The translations under genes were made by a program, and so were the position numbers. This document shows, in pieces, positions 31,552 to 45,699 of a stretch of DNA of 64,000 bases; positions within the stretch are counted from its first letter, which is position 1; each line of letters starts with the position of its first letter. The notes beneath the pieces are model-generated. The model did no database searches. It saw only the letters and a program-made list of their open reading frames with translations, and had not been told where the DNA came from. The stretch is taken from positions 584,551 through 648,550 of the forward strand of contig CM069444.1 of NCBI GenBank assembly GCA_035610835.1, read 5' to 3'. The DNA comes from Ophiura sarsii. Taxonomy: Eukaryota > Echinodermata > Ophiuroidea > Amphilepidida > Ophiuridae.

Positions 31552-34500
31552 GTTATCCAACGACATTCCGCAACAACACACCTCGATGATGTTCACCAAT
31601 GTCCCGCCGACGCCGAAAGTCGCCAGCCAAGCTGACACAGATTCTAACTCTATCCATGATGCCAATGACATAGATACCAGATGGGCTGACCCAAGAACAC
31701 AAACAAATAACTACACTGGCAAATCCGTCAGTGAAGAAGTAAACCTTCAAGGTATCAACACAAGGGGAGGATACTTACGCGATAGAAGCGACACAAGGGA
31801 AGGATACCTACGTGGGAGAGATGCAGCGAGTATCACAGCTTTGCACAGGCCAAAGTATGCTCTGTTTGTGTCTACTGAGAGTAGGAAAAGATCGGAGCAG
31901 TATCGGGAGAGGTTTGAGCGGCATTTGAAGAGAAAATCTCACCAGACAATAGGAACATTTGATCCGTGGTCGCTATGTGATGAGTAAGTTGTATTGACGA
32001 TGAACACTGTTATCTACAATAGCTGCCATTTGTTAATGCAGAATTTTGATCAATGGCTTGTTACATATCCCCTGGATTGTTTACACATGTGGCAGCTAAT
32101 GTAGCTAATGCTGTGTTGTATTGAACATCTAATCTTGAACACCGTTATCTACAATAGCTGCCATTTGTTAATGCAGAGTTTTGATCAATGGCTAATTGTT
32201 ACATAGACTCTAGATTGTTTACACACGTGGCAGCTAATGTAGATAATGCTGTGTTGTATTAAACATCTAATCTTGAACACTGTTATCTACGATAGCTGCC
32301 ATTTGTTAATACAGAGTTTTGATCAATGGCTTGTTACATAGACTCTGTATTGTTTACACATGTGGCAGCTAATGTAGATAATGCTGTGTTGCATTGAACA
32401 TCTAATCTTGAACACTGTCATCTACAATAGCTGACATTTGTTAATGCAGAGTTTTGATCAATGGCTTGTTACATAGAGTCTGGATTGTTTTAACATGTGG
32501 CAGCTAATGTAGATAATGCTGTGCTGCATTGAACATCTAATCTTGAACACCGTTATCTACAATAGCTGCCATTTGTTAATGCAGAGTTTTGATCAATGGC
32601 TTGTTACATAGACTCTGGATTGTTTACACATGTGGCAGCTAATGTAGACAATGCTGTGTTGCATTGAACATCTGATCTGGAACACCGTTATCTACAATAA
32701 CTGCTATTTGTTAATGCAGAGTTTTGATCAATGGCTTGCTATATAGACTCTGTATGGTTTACACATGTGGCAGCTAATGTAGATAATGCTGTGTTGCATT
32801 GAACATCTAATCTTGAACACTGTTATCTACAATAGCTGACATTTGTTAATGCAGAGTTTTGATCAATGGCTTGTTACATAGACCCTGGATCGGTTTACAT
32901 GTGGCAGCTAATGTAGATAATGCTGTGCTGCATTGAACATCTAATCTTGAACACCGTTATCTACAATAGCTGACATTTGTTAATGCAGAGTTTTGATCAA
33001 TGGCTTGTTACATAGACTCTGTATTGTTTTAACATGTGGCAGCTAATGTAGATAATGCTGTGTTGCATTGAACATCTAATCTTGAACACCGTTATCTACA
33101 ATAGCTGACATTTGTTAATGCAGAGTTTTGATCAATGGCTTGTTACATAGACCCTGGATTGTTTTAACATGTGGCAGCTAATGTAGATAATACTGTGCTG
33201 CATTGAACATCTAATCTTGAACACCGTTATCTACAATAGCTGCCATTTGTTAATGCAGAGTTTTGATCAATGGCTTGTTACATAGACTCTGTATTGTTTA
33301 CACATGTGGCAGCTAACGTAGATAATGTTGTGTTGTATTGAACATCTATTCTTGAACACTGTTATCTACAATAGCTGCCATTTGTTGATGCAGAGTTTTG
33401 ATCAATGGCTTGTTACATAGACTCTGTATTGTTTACACATGTGGCAGCTAATGTAGATAATGCTGTGTTGCATTGAACATCTAATCTTGAACACCGTTAT
33501 CTACAATAGCTGCCATTTGTTAATGCAGAGTTTTGATCAATGGCTTGTTACATAGACCCTGGATTGTTTACACATGTGGCAGCTAATGTAGATAATGCTG
33601 TGTTGCATTGAACATCTAATCTTGAACAATGTTATCTACAATAGCTGCCATTTGTTAATTCAGAGTTTTGATCAATGGCTTGTTACATAGACTCTGTATT
33701 GTTTACACATGTGGCAGCTAATGTAGCTAATGCTGTGTTGCATTGGTTGCATTGAACATCTAGTTGTATTGACGATAAACACCGTTCTCTACAATAGCTG
33801 CCATTTGTTAATGCAGAGTTTTGATCTATGGCTTGCTACATAGACTCTGTATTGTTTACACATGTGGCAACTAATGTAGATAATGCTGTGTTGCATTGAA
33901 CATCTAATCTTGAACACCGTTATCTACAATAGCTGCCATTTGTTAATGCAGAGTTTTGATCAATGGCTTGTTACATAGCCCCTGGATTGTTTACACATGT
34001 GGCAGCTAATGTAGATAATGCTGTGCTGCATTGAACATCTAATCTTGAACACCGTTATCTACAATAGCTGACATTTGTTAATGCAGAGTTTTGATCAATG
34101 GCTTGCTACATAGACTCTGTATTGTTTACACATATGGCAGCTAATGTAGCTAATGCTGTGTTGTATTTGAACATCTATTCTTATTTGAAGGTCCTTTTAC
34201 TGCCCATTGTTACATTGGGTGTTTTATGAATGGCTCAACATTTCCATTCCACCAAATCACCCAGTGTTGACCACACCTGGCAAAATGTGAAGAAAGGTAT
34301 CAGATCTATTTTACGTCATCAATTTTAAGATCATTAACAACAATTTGAAATTTTCATAGAATTTTCACCCAATAAAGTGGACAATATTATACTTAACCAA
34401 TATGTATGTGGCTTACAAAAAACGAACTTATTCTGTTCACCTACTAATCTTTAATCGCCTTTATTTATTTTTCTGATTTTTTTACTTCAGATTAGCGGAT

Positions 34501-34623
34501 GAAATTATAGAGGATATACTTACTCAAGTGACGAGTGAAGTCAGTGACACTATGGCAGGCTGTGTGGATGACCTCTATAAAACAGAATTTGATGTCACTT
34601 CTTCCCCCATGGCCTATAAATAA
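31552..34623 (+). CDS. Two-exon 3' part of an unrecognised charged helical protein (copy 2)
   Basis: Exon 1 is 31552-31983 (144 codons; acceptor TTCTATAG, donor GTAAGT). Exon 2 is 34491-34623 (acceptor TTTACTTCAG, stop TAA). Both junctions are phase 2; the join gives CDE-LADEIIEDILTQ in frame and ends SSPMAYK. The charged segment (RKRSEQYRERFERHLKRKS) and the TFDPWSLCDE turn are as in the copy at 8242-9385. One codon more (SEEV against SEV) and nine substitutions separate the exon 1 copies. The intron is about 2.5 kb here against 0.6 kb in the other copy because of the 135-bp satellite. Downstream, 25 or so copies of exon 2 follow as a satellite. Family not recognised. The true N-terminus lies upstream and an upstream exon candidate carries a stop. 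Confidence 0.72.
31995..34180 (+). repeat. 135-bp intronic satellite, about 16 copies
   Basis: Units repeat every 135-138 bp (GAGTTTTGATCAATGGC at about 32038, 32176, 32314, 32449, 32584, 32719 and so on to about 34087). Each unit has the complementary pair ATCTACAATAGCTGCCA / TGGCAGCTAATGTAGAT separated by about 75 bases, so every monomer can form a cruciform or RNA hairpin. The array lies wholly inside the intron of the gene at 31552-34623. The other copy of the intron has two units. Confidence 0.85.
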
Positions 34624-37600
34624 TAATGATTCAATACTATAGACTGTATACAATTGTGAAACAACTCCTACCTCCGTTAGAGGATATACTTAATCAATTG
34701 ACGAGTGAAGTCAGTGACACCATGGCAGGCTGTGTGGATGACCTCTATAAAACAGAATTTGATGTCACTTCTTCCCCCATGGCCTATAAATAATAATGAT
34801 TCAATACTATAGACTGTATACAATTGTTAAACCACTCCTGCCTCCTATAGAGGATATACTTAGTCAAGTGACGAGTGAAGTCAGTGACACTATGGCAGGC
34901 TGTGTGGATGGCCTCTATAAAACAGAATTTGATGTCACTTCTTCCCCCATGGCCTATTAATAATAATGATGCAATACTATAGACTGTATACAATTGTTAA
35001 CCACTCCTGCCTCCTTTAGAGGATATACTTAATCAAGTGACGAGTGAAGTCAGTGACACCATGGCAGGCTGTGTGGATGACCTCTATAAAACAGAATTTG
35101 ATGTCACTTCTTCCCCCATGGCCTATAAATAATAATGATTCAATACTATAGACTGTATACAATTGTTAAACCACTCCTGCCTCCTATAGAGGATATACTT
35201 AGTCAAGTGACGAGTGAAGTCAGTGACACCATGGCAGGCTGTGTGGATGGCCTCTATAAAACAGAATTTGATGTCACTTCTTCCCCCATGGCCTATAAAT
35301 AATAATGATTCAATACTATAGACTGTATACAATTGTTAAACCACTCCTGCCTCCTATAGAGGATATACTTAGTCAAGTGACGAGTGAAGTCAGTGACACC
35401 ATGGCAGGCTGTGTGGATGACCTCTATAAAACAGAATTTGATGTCACTTCTTCCCCCATGGCCTATAAATAATAATGATTCAATACTATAGACTGTATAC
35501 AATTGTTAAACCACTGACCTGTCTCCTTTAGAGGATATACTTAATCAAGTGACGAGTGAAGTCAGTGACACCATGGCAGGCTGTGTGGATGACCTCTATA
35601 AAACAGAATTTGATGTCACTTCGTCCCCCATGGCCTATAAATAATAATGATTCAATACTATAGACTGTATACAATTGTTAAACCACTCCTGCCTCCTTTA
35701 GGGGATATACGTAATCAAGTGACGAGTGAAGTCAGTGACACCATGGCAGGCTGTGTGGATGACCTCTATAAAACATAATTTGATGTCACTTCTTCCCCCA
35801 TGGCCTATAAATAATAATTATTCAATACTATAGACTGTATACAATTGTTAAACCACTCCTGCCTCCTTTAGAGGATATACTTAATCAAGTGACGAGTGAA
35901 GTCAGTGACACTATGGCAGGCTGTGTGGATGGCCTCTATAAAACAGAATTTGATGTCACTTCTTCCCCCATGGCCTATTAATAATAATGATGCAATACTA
36001 TAGACTGTATACAATTGTTAACCACTCCTGCCTCCTTTAGAGGATATACTTAATCAAGTGACGAGTGAAGTCAGTGACACCATGGCAGGCTGTGTGGATG
36101 ACCTCTATAAAACAGAATTTGATGTCACTTCTTCCCCCATGGCCTATAAATAATAATGATTCAATACTATAGACTGTATACAATTGTTAAACCACTCCTG
36201 CCTCCTATAGAGGATATACTTAGTCAAGTGACGAGTGAAGTCAGTGACACCATGGCAGGCTGTGTGGATGACCTCTATAAAACAGAATTTGATGTCACTT
36301 CTTCCCCCATGGCCTATAAATAATAATGATTCAATACTATAGACTGTATACAATTGTTAAACCACTGACCTGTCTCCTTTAGAGGATATACTTAATCAAG
36401 TGACGAGTGAAGTCAGTGACACCATGGCAGGCTGTGTGGATGACCTCTATAAAACAGAATTTGATGTCACTTCGTCCCCCATGGCCTATAAATAATAATG
36501 ATTCAATACTATAGACTGTATACAATTGTTAAACCACTCCTGCCTCCTTTAGGGGATATACGTAATCAAGTGACGAGTGAAGTCAGTGACACCATGGCAG
36601 GCTGTGTGGATGACCTCTATAAAACATAATTTGATGTCACTTCTTCCCCCATGGCCTATAAATAATAATTATTCAATACTATAGACTGTATACAATTGTT
36701 AACCCCTCCTGCCTCCTATAGAGGATATACTTAATCAAGTGACGAGTGAAGTCAGTGACACTATGGCAGGCTGTGTGGATGGCCTCTATAAAACAAAATT
36801 TGATGTCACTTCTTCCCCCATGGCCTATTAATAATAATGATTCAATACTATAGACTGTATACAATTGTTAACCCCTCCTGCCTCCTATAGAGGATATACT
36901 TAATCAAGTGACGAGTGAAGTCAGTGACACTATGGCAGGCTGTGTGGATGGCCTCTATAAAACAAAATTTGATGTCACTTCTTCCCCCATGGCCTATTAA
37001 TAATAATGATTCAATACTATAGACTGTATACAATTGTTAAACCACTCCTGCCTCCTTTAGAGGATATACTTAATCAAGTGATGAGTGAAGTCAGTGACAC
37101 TATGGCAGGCTGTGTGGATGACCTCTATAAAACAGAAGTTGATCTCACTTCTTCCCCCATGGCCTATAAATAATAATTATTCAATACTATAGACTGTATA
37201 CAATTGTTAACCCCTCCTGCCTCCTATAGAGGATATACTTAATCAAGTGACGAGTGAAGTCAGTGACACTATGGCAGGCTGTGTGGATGGCCTCTATAAA
37301 ACAAAATTTGATGTCACTTCTTCCCCCATGGCCTATTAATAATAATGATTCAATACTATAGACTGTATACAATTGTTAACCCCTCCTGCCTCCTATAGAG
37401 GATATACTTAATCAAGTGACGAGTGAAGTCAGTGACACTATGGCAGGCTGTGTGGATGGCCTCTATAAAACAAAATTTGATGTCACTTCTTCCCCCATGG
37501 CCTATTAATAATAATGATTCAATACTATAGACTGTATACAATTGTTAAACCACTCCTGCCTCCTTTAGAGGATATACTTAATCAAGTGATGAGTGAAGTC

Positions 37601-38778
37601 AGTGACACTATGGCAGGCTGTGTGGATGACCTCTATAAAACAGAAGTTGATCTCACTTCTTCCCCCATGGCCTATAAATAATAATGATTCAATACTATAG
37701 ACTGTATACAATTGTTAACCTACTCCTGTCTCCTTTAGAGGATATACTTAATCAAATGACGAGTGAAGTCAGTGACACTATGGCAGGCTGTGTGGATGAC
37801 CTCTATAAAACAGAATTTGATGTCACTTCTTCCCCCATGGCCTATAAATAATAATGATTCAATACTATAGACTGTATACAATTGTTAACCTACTCCTGTC
37901 TCCTTTAGAGGATATACTTAATCAAGTGACGAGTGAAGTCAGTGACACTATGGCAGGTTGTGTGGATGACCTCTACAAAACAGAATTTGATGTCACTTCA
38001 TCCTCCATGGCCTATAAATAATAATGATTCAATACTATAGACTGTATACAATTGTTAACCCACTCCTGCCTCCTTTAGAGGATATACTTAATCAAGTGAC
38101 GAGTGAAGTCAGTGACACCATGGCAGGCTGTGTGGATGGCCTCTATAAAACAGAATTTGATGTCACTTCTTCCCCCATGGCCTATAAATAATAATGATTC
38201 AATACTATAGACTGTATACAATTATTAAACCACTCCTGCCTCCTTTAGAGGATATACTTAATCAAGTGACGAGTGAAGTCAGTGATACTATGGCAGGCTG
38301 TGTGGATGACCTCTATAAAACAGAATTTGATGTCACTTCGTCCCCCATGGCCTATAAATAATAATGATTCAAGACTATAGACTGTATACAATTGTTAAAC
38401 CACTTCTGCCTCCTTTAGGGGATATACTTAATCAAGTGACGAGTGAAGTCAGTGACACTATGGCAGGTTGTGTGGATGACCTCTATATAACAGAATTTGA
38501 TGTCACTTCATCCTCCATGGCCTATAAATAATAATGATTCAATACTATAGACCGTATACAATTGTTAAACCACTCCTGTCTCCTTTAGAGGATATACTTA
38601 ATCAAGTGACGAGTGAAGTCAGTGACACTATGGCAGGCTATGTGGATGACCTCTATAAAACAGAACAGAAACAGAATTTGATGTCACTTCGTCATCCATG
38701 GCCTATAAATAATAATGATTCAATACTATAGACTGTAGACAATTGTTAACCCACCCCTGTCTCCTTTAGAGGATATAC
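34510..38778 (+). repeat. 170-bp exon-derived satellite, about 25 copies
   Basis: Tandem copies of exon 2 with its acceptor-like border. Each has a pyrimidine tract (CACTCCTGCCTCCTTTAG), then GAGGATATACTTAATCAAG ... GAAGTCAGTGACACCATGG ... CTGTGTGGATGACCTC ... CCATGGCCTATAAATAA. The open frame EDIL-QVTSEVSDTMAGC...MAYK plus stop survives in most units; a few have early stops (AAAACATAATTTG) or a short insertion (about 38665). Higher-order repeats are visible: a five-unit block of about 851 bp (about 34860-35700 repeated at about 35710-36560) and a three-unit block of 508 bp (36679 to 37187). The remaining part of the last unit is at 39063-39165, beyond a LINE insertion. Confidence 0.88.
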
Positions 38779-38783
38779 TTAAT

Positions 38784-39057
38784 TTTATTCATGTTATTCA
38801 TCTCTTTTACTTATTATTGTGTATTTATAAAACTTTTAGCATGTTTTTATTTTTGTATAGATCTTGTTGAGTGCCGGTCCACTCATTTTTAATGCTTTGT
38901 TTTAATTATCAATGTGCATTATTATGTCGGGTTTTTTAATGAGTAGTTGTTTTTTTATTGCTTGTTATTGCTTGTATCTGTTTTTTTATTGTAAAGCGCC
39001 TAGAGGCCTTTGCTGGTATTTCTGCGCTATATAAGAGCCTATTTATTATTATTATTA
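38784..39057 (+). mobile_element. 5'-truncated LINE 3' tail inserted in the satellite
   Basis: A 274-bp insertion splits one 170-bp monomer after TATACTTAAT and resumes at CAAGTGACGAG. TTAAT is duplicated on both sides (38779-38783 and 39058-39062). The insert ends GTAAAGCGCCTAGAGG ... GCGCTATATAAGAGCC and a (TTA)n tail, a 3'-end type common in CR1/L2-like LINEs of marine invertebrates. Only the 3' UTR is present. Confidence 0.75.
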
Positions 39058-39062
39058 TTAAT

Positions 39063-39165
39063 CAAGTGACGAGTGAAGTCAATGACACCATGGCAGGCTG
39101 TGTGGATGACCTCTATAAAACAGAATTTGATGTCACTTCTTCCCCCATATGGCCTATAAAAGTCG
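39063..39165 (+). repeat. Remainder of the interrupted 170-bp satellite unit
   Basis: CAAGTGACGAGTGAAGTC through GGCCTATAAA completes the monomer begun at about 38768. After it the array ends. No stem-loop like that at 5752-5776 follows. Confidence 0.8.
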
Positions 39166-39780
39166 TCTTTCATCGCTCCACACGCAAAAGTAATCCAAGC
39201 GTACACGCACGATTATGTTCATATATGCACATGGTTTGGTCGCATGCATGCGTCACGCATATAATGCACATGTGTGCTTGACGCCTTCACGCACCCATGT
39301 CCTTCTGTATTCATTCGCTGCTGTAAAGAGGCTTCGCCAATTTGGAACTGATCAAACTATAACATACTAGCACTTGCATATCGTCAGCCTGCTTCGATAA
39401 TTGCCTAACTCACTTTTCAGCGAAATTGAGTTTTTTGCATAAATCATGACTTCATTGCATTATGCACATGCTGTTTTTAAAATATCTTATTTATTTTTAG
39501 ATATAGACCAAATTAATGTGATTTGGCAAATTTTGGTCTATAATTCAAAAAATAAATAAGATATAAATAAAAAATAAACGTGGATCTACCATATCGTTTG
39601 ATCAGCTCCAAATTGGTGAAGCCGCCTTACAGAAGCTAATGAATATTTTGAACGTGTGAAGGCAGCAATTCTTATTACAATCACCTGGATTTGTTTCAAA
39701 GAAAAAAATTTGGATAAGAAAGGGGCTCTTGTCGATAATCATACACATTGTATGGCAGCTATAGTTTGATCAGCTCCAAA
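39166..39780. other. Intergenic, with an AT-rich hairpin
   Basis: No gene. At about 39487-39575 AATAAATAAGAT-type sequence and GATATAGACCAAA/TTTGGTCTATA form an inverted repeat of roughly 80-90 bp in total, probably a small foldback element. No counterpart in contig 1. Confidence 0.45.
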
Positions 39781-40262
39781 TTGGCAAAGCCTCCTCACAG
39801 TAGCGAATTAATACAGAAGGACGCGTGAAGGCAACAATTCTTATAACAATTGGCGAAGCCTCCTTACAATAGCGAATGAATACTTAAGGACGCGTGAAGG
39901 CAACAATTCTTATAACAATTGGCGAAGCCTCCTTACAGTAGCGAATGAATACTGAAGGACGCGTGAAGGCAACAATTCTTATAACGATTGGCAAAGCCTC
40001 CTCACAGTAGCGAATTAATACAGAAGGACGCGTGAAGGCAACAATTCTTATAACAATTGGCGAAGCCTCCTTACAGTAGCGAATGAATACTGAAGGACGC
40101 GTGAAGGCAACAATTCTTATAACAATTGGCAAAGCCTCCTTACAGTATGAATAAATACAGAAGGACACGTGAAGGCAACAATTCTTATAACAATTGGCTA
40201 AGCCTCCTGACAGTATGAATGAATACAGAAGGACGCGTGAAGGCAACAATTCTTATAACAAT
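39780..40262 (-). repeat. 69-bp tandem repeat, about 7 copies
   Basis: GCGTGAAGGCAACAATTC recurs at about 39823, 39892, 39961 and 40030 and on to about 40237, a 69-bp period. As the period is a multiple of three, a 121-codon minus-strand frame stays open (IVIRIVAFTRPSVFIRYCKE repeats); I do not regard it as a gene. The array is absent from contig 1. Confidence 0.75.
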
Positions 40263-40629
40263 TTGTTTCAAAGATTTTTTTTATTTTTAAATAAAGAAAC
40301 ATTTAGAGAAACATTTAGGGCTCAATGCTTCTCTGACGAAAAGTTGCTAACCTTTGATAAATTACACATTATTGATACATCACTAACACAACAAAGGACT
40401 TTTCCATCGTATCAAATTTATTTTACAAAATGTATCCATCAAATAGGAATAGATAAATCACAGAATATAATACAAAAATATGTATTTTCAAAAAATGTTG
40501 ATATAAGTAAAATACAGCTATCACAATATTCAAAGATTATAATACAAATATGTTATAAGGTGTGGGAAAAACACCTATTCTCAACGAGAAGATGGCCCTG
40601 TCAGGTTGGGTTGGTCGGTCAGTCCCTTT
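40263..40629. other. Intergenic, no gene recognised
   Basis: AT-rich sequence with no recognised domain. The open frame across 40194-40646 overlaps the tandem repeat and resembles nothing known. The end (GGTTGGGTTGGTCGGTCAG) echoes the block before the C run at 30178. Confidence 0.4.
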
Positions 40630-41110
40630 TTTCCCTGTTAGAATAATACACCTATCAGTTGTAAGACGCACTATACGACCCCCTGGAGAGGTGCGTCGTG
40701 GGTGCGTCGTTTACCAATAATGGGAGCCTTTGGTCCTTCAAAAAATATGACGGAGGGTGCGTCAAGGTCCGTCACTTCACATGGGCGCGTCACAGTGTAC
40801 ATCTGTTTACGAACAACAAAATACGACCTATAAATATACGCTATACTGCCCCACCACGACAGAAGGAACTCCTTGATCCAAGAGTTTGGCAAACGAAAAA
40901 AACCAAGGAACCGACAGTAGACCGGAACCTTTCATTTTTAGAGTAGTGTCACGTATAAGATAGGAGATCAGCATTGCGCTCTTCAACACAAACGAAAAAC
41001 AATCTAACAACACAGAGGTAGGAGGACTAGCCCCCGGAATTGGATTTGTTCGGGGATGTGCGGCAGGAGATTCAAATAAAAAAGGATTTTGCTTCATTTA
41101 TAGACCCCGT
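40630..41110. repeat. Inverted partner of 28370-29690 (no MITE)
   Basis: It shares, in reverse complement, the ACGCACTATACGACCCC, ACAACAAAATACGACCTATA and GATGTGCGGCAGGAGATTC blocks. Near 40850 it gives the MITE-free version of the site occupied at 28756-29426. Confidence 0.6.
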
Positions 41111-41908
41111 TTGCAAATTATCTGGAAAATAGACCAAATAGACCCATTTATATGATTTTTTTGTATGGAAAACTAGACCCAATTTTCGCATTGTAAGGAA
41201 TTTAAAATAGACCCATCTGTAGCAAGTGGGGCACATTTTTATTTTGAGAGATTTTCCATCACAAAAATCATACCCCATTATGTTTTTTTCAGCAAAAAGC
41301 ATCTATATAAACGGCACTATCCCGCCACCGCTTAGGCGAGTGCCCTCCCCAATTGTTATTTAGTGGTTGTATGTGTCCCATCGATGTTCAATATTTGTGT
41401 GTATTCATAGTTGTAGATGGTCACAATAAATGTTTTCTTTCAAATAATCCCAAAGAAATGAGTCAGATGGATTGACATACATGTATATCACTAGAACTGT
41501 GTTTTCTTATTTTGCATCAATACAATTTCTGTTTTGTTAGACACTAAGATGCAATAAAACTCCAAAGACTTGGCTTCAATTTCTGACTGAAATTATAATG
41601 TTGACTACATCTACAATAGATATATCCAATAAAAAAGCGAACTAATGTTTGGTCCTTTCAGCATTTGAGCATTTAAGGAATTTCAATATCAGAGTCATGA
41701 TGGGGATGGGATATAAATGTTTTAGAAGGAAATTAGTTCTACTTAAGTGGTAACATCTATTACTGATGTAGAAATTACGAGCAACTCATTTGTTGAGTTA
41801 ATGGACAACTTTTTATAGCCATACCAACCCAAGTTGCCATCAAGGGTGTATACGTAAAGACACACTGATGGGCAATTTCAATCATGTGTGCATTTGTACA
41901 CAGCCTTC
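41111..41908. other. Downstream flank of the kinase-propeller gene
   Basis: From about 41340 it is colinear with 1703-3010 in reverse complement, without the 883-bp MITE. Between about 41700 and 41900 degraded blade-like sequence on the minus strand (GGCAACTTGGGTTGGTATGG) matches the last decayed unit at 1505-1700. So this gene also once had, or is followed by, further blade copies. No other gene. Confidence 0.5.
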
Positions 41909-44183
<2,275 letters not shown>

Positions 44184-44249
44184 TTCTCTGCAATGTAGTT
44201 TTGTTCACCCGGTCTGAAAATGAGAGAAAAATAACAACAATAATGTAAC

Positions 44250-44362
44250 ATTTTGTTTGCCAGGTGACCTTGTAGACTTCACCAGAGGAACCACCTCCGA
44301 TAAAATCATGATAAATCACTTTTGACCCTACTTCACCCCATGTTTCTCCAATTGTTTTAGTG
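44250..44362 (-). pseudogene. Partial upstream copy of the kinase exon
   Basis: After an acceptor (TTTATTTCAG) the frame reads TKTIGETWGEVGSKVIYHDF, then IGGGSSGEVYKVTWQTK, aligning with the start of the kinase exon (SKVIYHGFIGGGASGEVFKATWETK). It then ends in TGTTAC and runs into the pyrimidine tract preceding the full exon. Only the glycine-loop part is present. It is either a truncated tandem duplicate or an alternative 5' exon. The lack of any donor after QTK favours a truncated duplicate. Confidence 0.6.
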
Positions 44363-44484
44363 CTGAAATAAAACGATAAGGTTTCATTGGTATACACTCT
44401 AGTAGCGTATAAGAACCAATCAGAAAGCAATAAACTAACGTACATGGAGTGCATTGAAAGTGTCAAACGCTTTGTTTTCATTGT

Positions 44485-45699
44485 TATTCAGGAATCACAG
44501 GTTCTCCGATTTTCACTGCGAGTGTTAGCAAATTTGTAAACATGTTTTTATTTGTTTTTGCATAGATCAAAATATGCTCAAATTGTGAATTTTGATTGTA
44601 AAGTGTCGTGTATAAATTAGGTCATTACGGGTGATGTTTTGTTTCTCGAACAAATTGACACATCAATGTACTAACTTGGGCAAATGTTCATATGCTCACA
44701 ATAGCACTCCTCCTGCGGGGTCGTACAATTATTCACACATCAACATCAGGGCTTGTGCATTGATTTGTCTAATTTCTCTTGAAACAACACATTACGCATT
44801 GATTTACCTATAATCGATGTGAGTATGTACAGCGTGTCCCAAAACACTGGGTCCAAAATCTGCAGAGCTTGTAACTTTAAAAGTCGAAAACGTAGCTGCT
44901 CCATGTTTGAGGATATTAAGGAACATATACCTGACATTTATTAGTTAAGATGTGAGACCAATCAACTTGCTGAAATACAAAGCTTTCAACAGTGCGTGGT
45001 TAGAACCCGTTTTTTTTCAATTTAGCAATAACCACCTTATGCCTTGCATTTACGAATAATTCGTACCTAAAGCTGCTAAAATATAAAGAAAATAAAGGCA
45101 CAGGGGAGTACAAAAGGGCATTGTTCTCAGTGTTATAGTTTTATTTGCCACTTATATTCGCTAGTTGATTAATCTATCACATGATGCTTAATTAAATCAA
45201 CAAACTACTTTGACATGACATGACATTTATAGATATTTTCATGATGACAAATAGGGTAACATTTAACATTAAAGGGGCATTCAAGGGTTATTTAACATGG
45301 GTATATATAATAACTAATAGTGAATTAGAGGCGTATCTGGGCGGGGTCTTCCATGCACCCCAGGACTCCCTAAACCAACTTTTTGAACTTACTTTCATGG
45401 TCCTAAAACATATTAAGGGTGTTACCAACATTACTTTTGGTGTTCTAAAGGGTTAATTAAGATGGCATCTAAAATGGCCGCAAAATTAACAAATCTCATA
45501 AAAGGATCAGCCAACATATATGATGATGGTATATAGGATGTATATGATGTATATTAGACTACTAGAAACTCATATCTAGCACGTTTGCTTTTTCAACATA
45601 ATTATTTCAAATAAAAGATGGCTGCCAACATTTTAATGTAAAATATCATATAACAGCGTGTATTGCATTATACACAAACTAATATGTTATAGTTAGGGT
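44485..45699. other. Intergenic, with one mariner-like terminus
   Basis: No gene recognised. At 44830 TACAGCGTGTCCCAAAACAC resembles a Tc1/mariner-type terminal repeat next to TA, but I could not find its inverted partner. Around 45220-45660 a region with ATGGCATCTAAAATGGCCGC looks like a dispersed repeat. Confidence 0.4.

Noticed and set aside
31995..34180. CRISPR-like array of regular repeats
   Set aside because: The units are full tandem monomers without unique spacers, sit in a eukaryotic intron, and have no cas genes nearby.
39884..40249. 121-codon minus-strand frame with repeated IVIRIVAFTRP
   Set aside because: By-product of a 69-bp tandem repeat whose period is divisible by three.
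44830..45480. Tc1/mariner-type element starting TACAGCGTGTCCCAAAAC
   Set aside because: No matching inverted end was found, so an element cannot be bounded.
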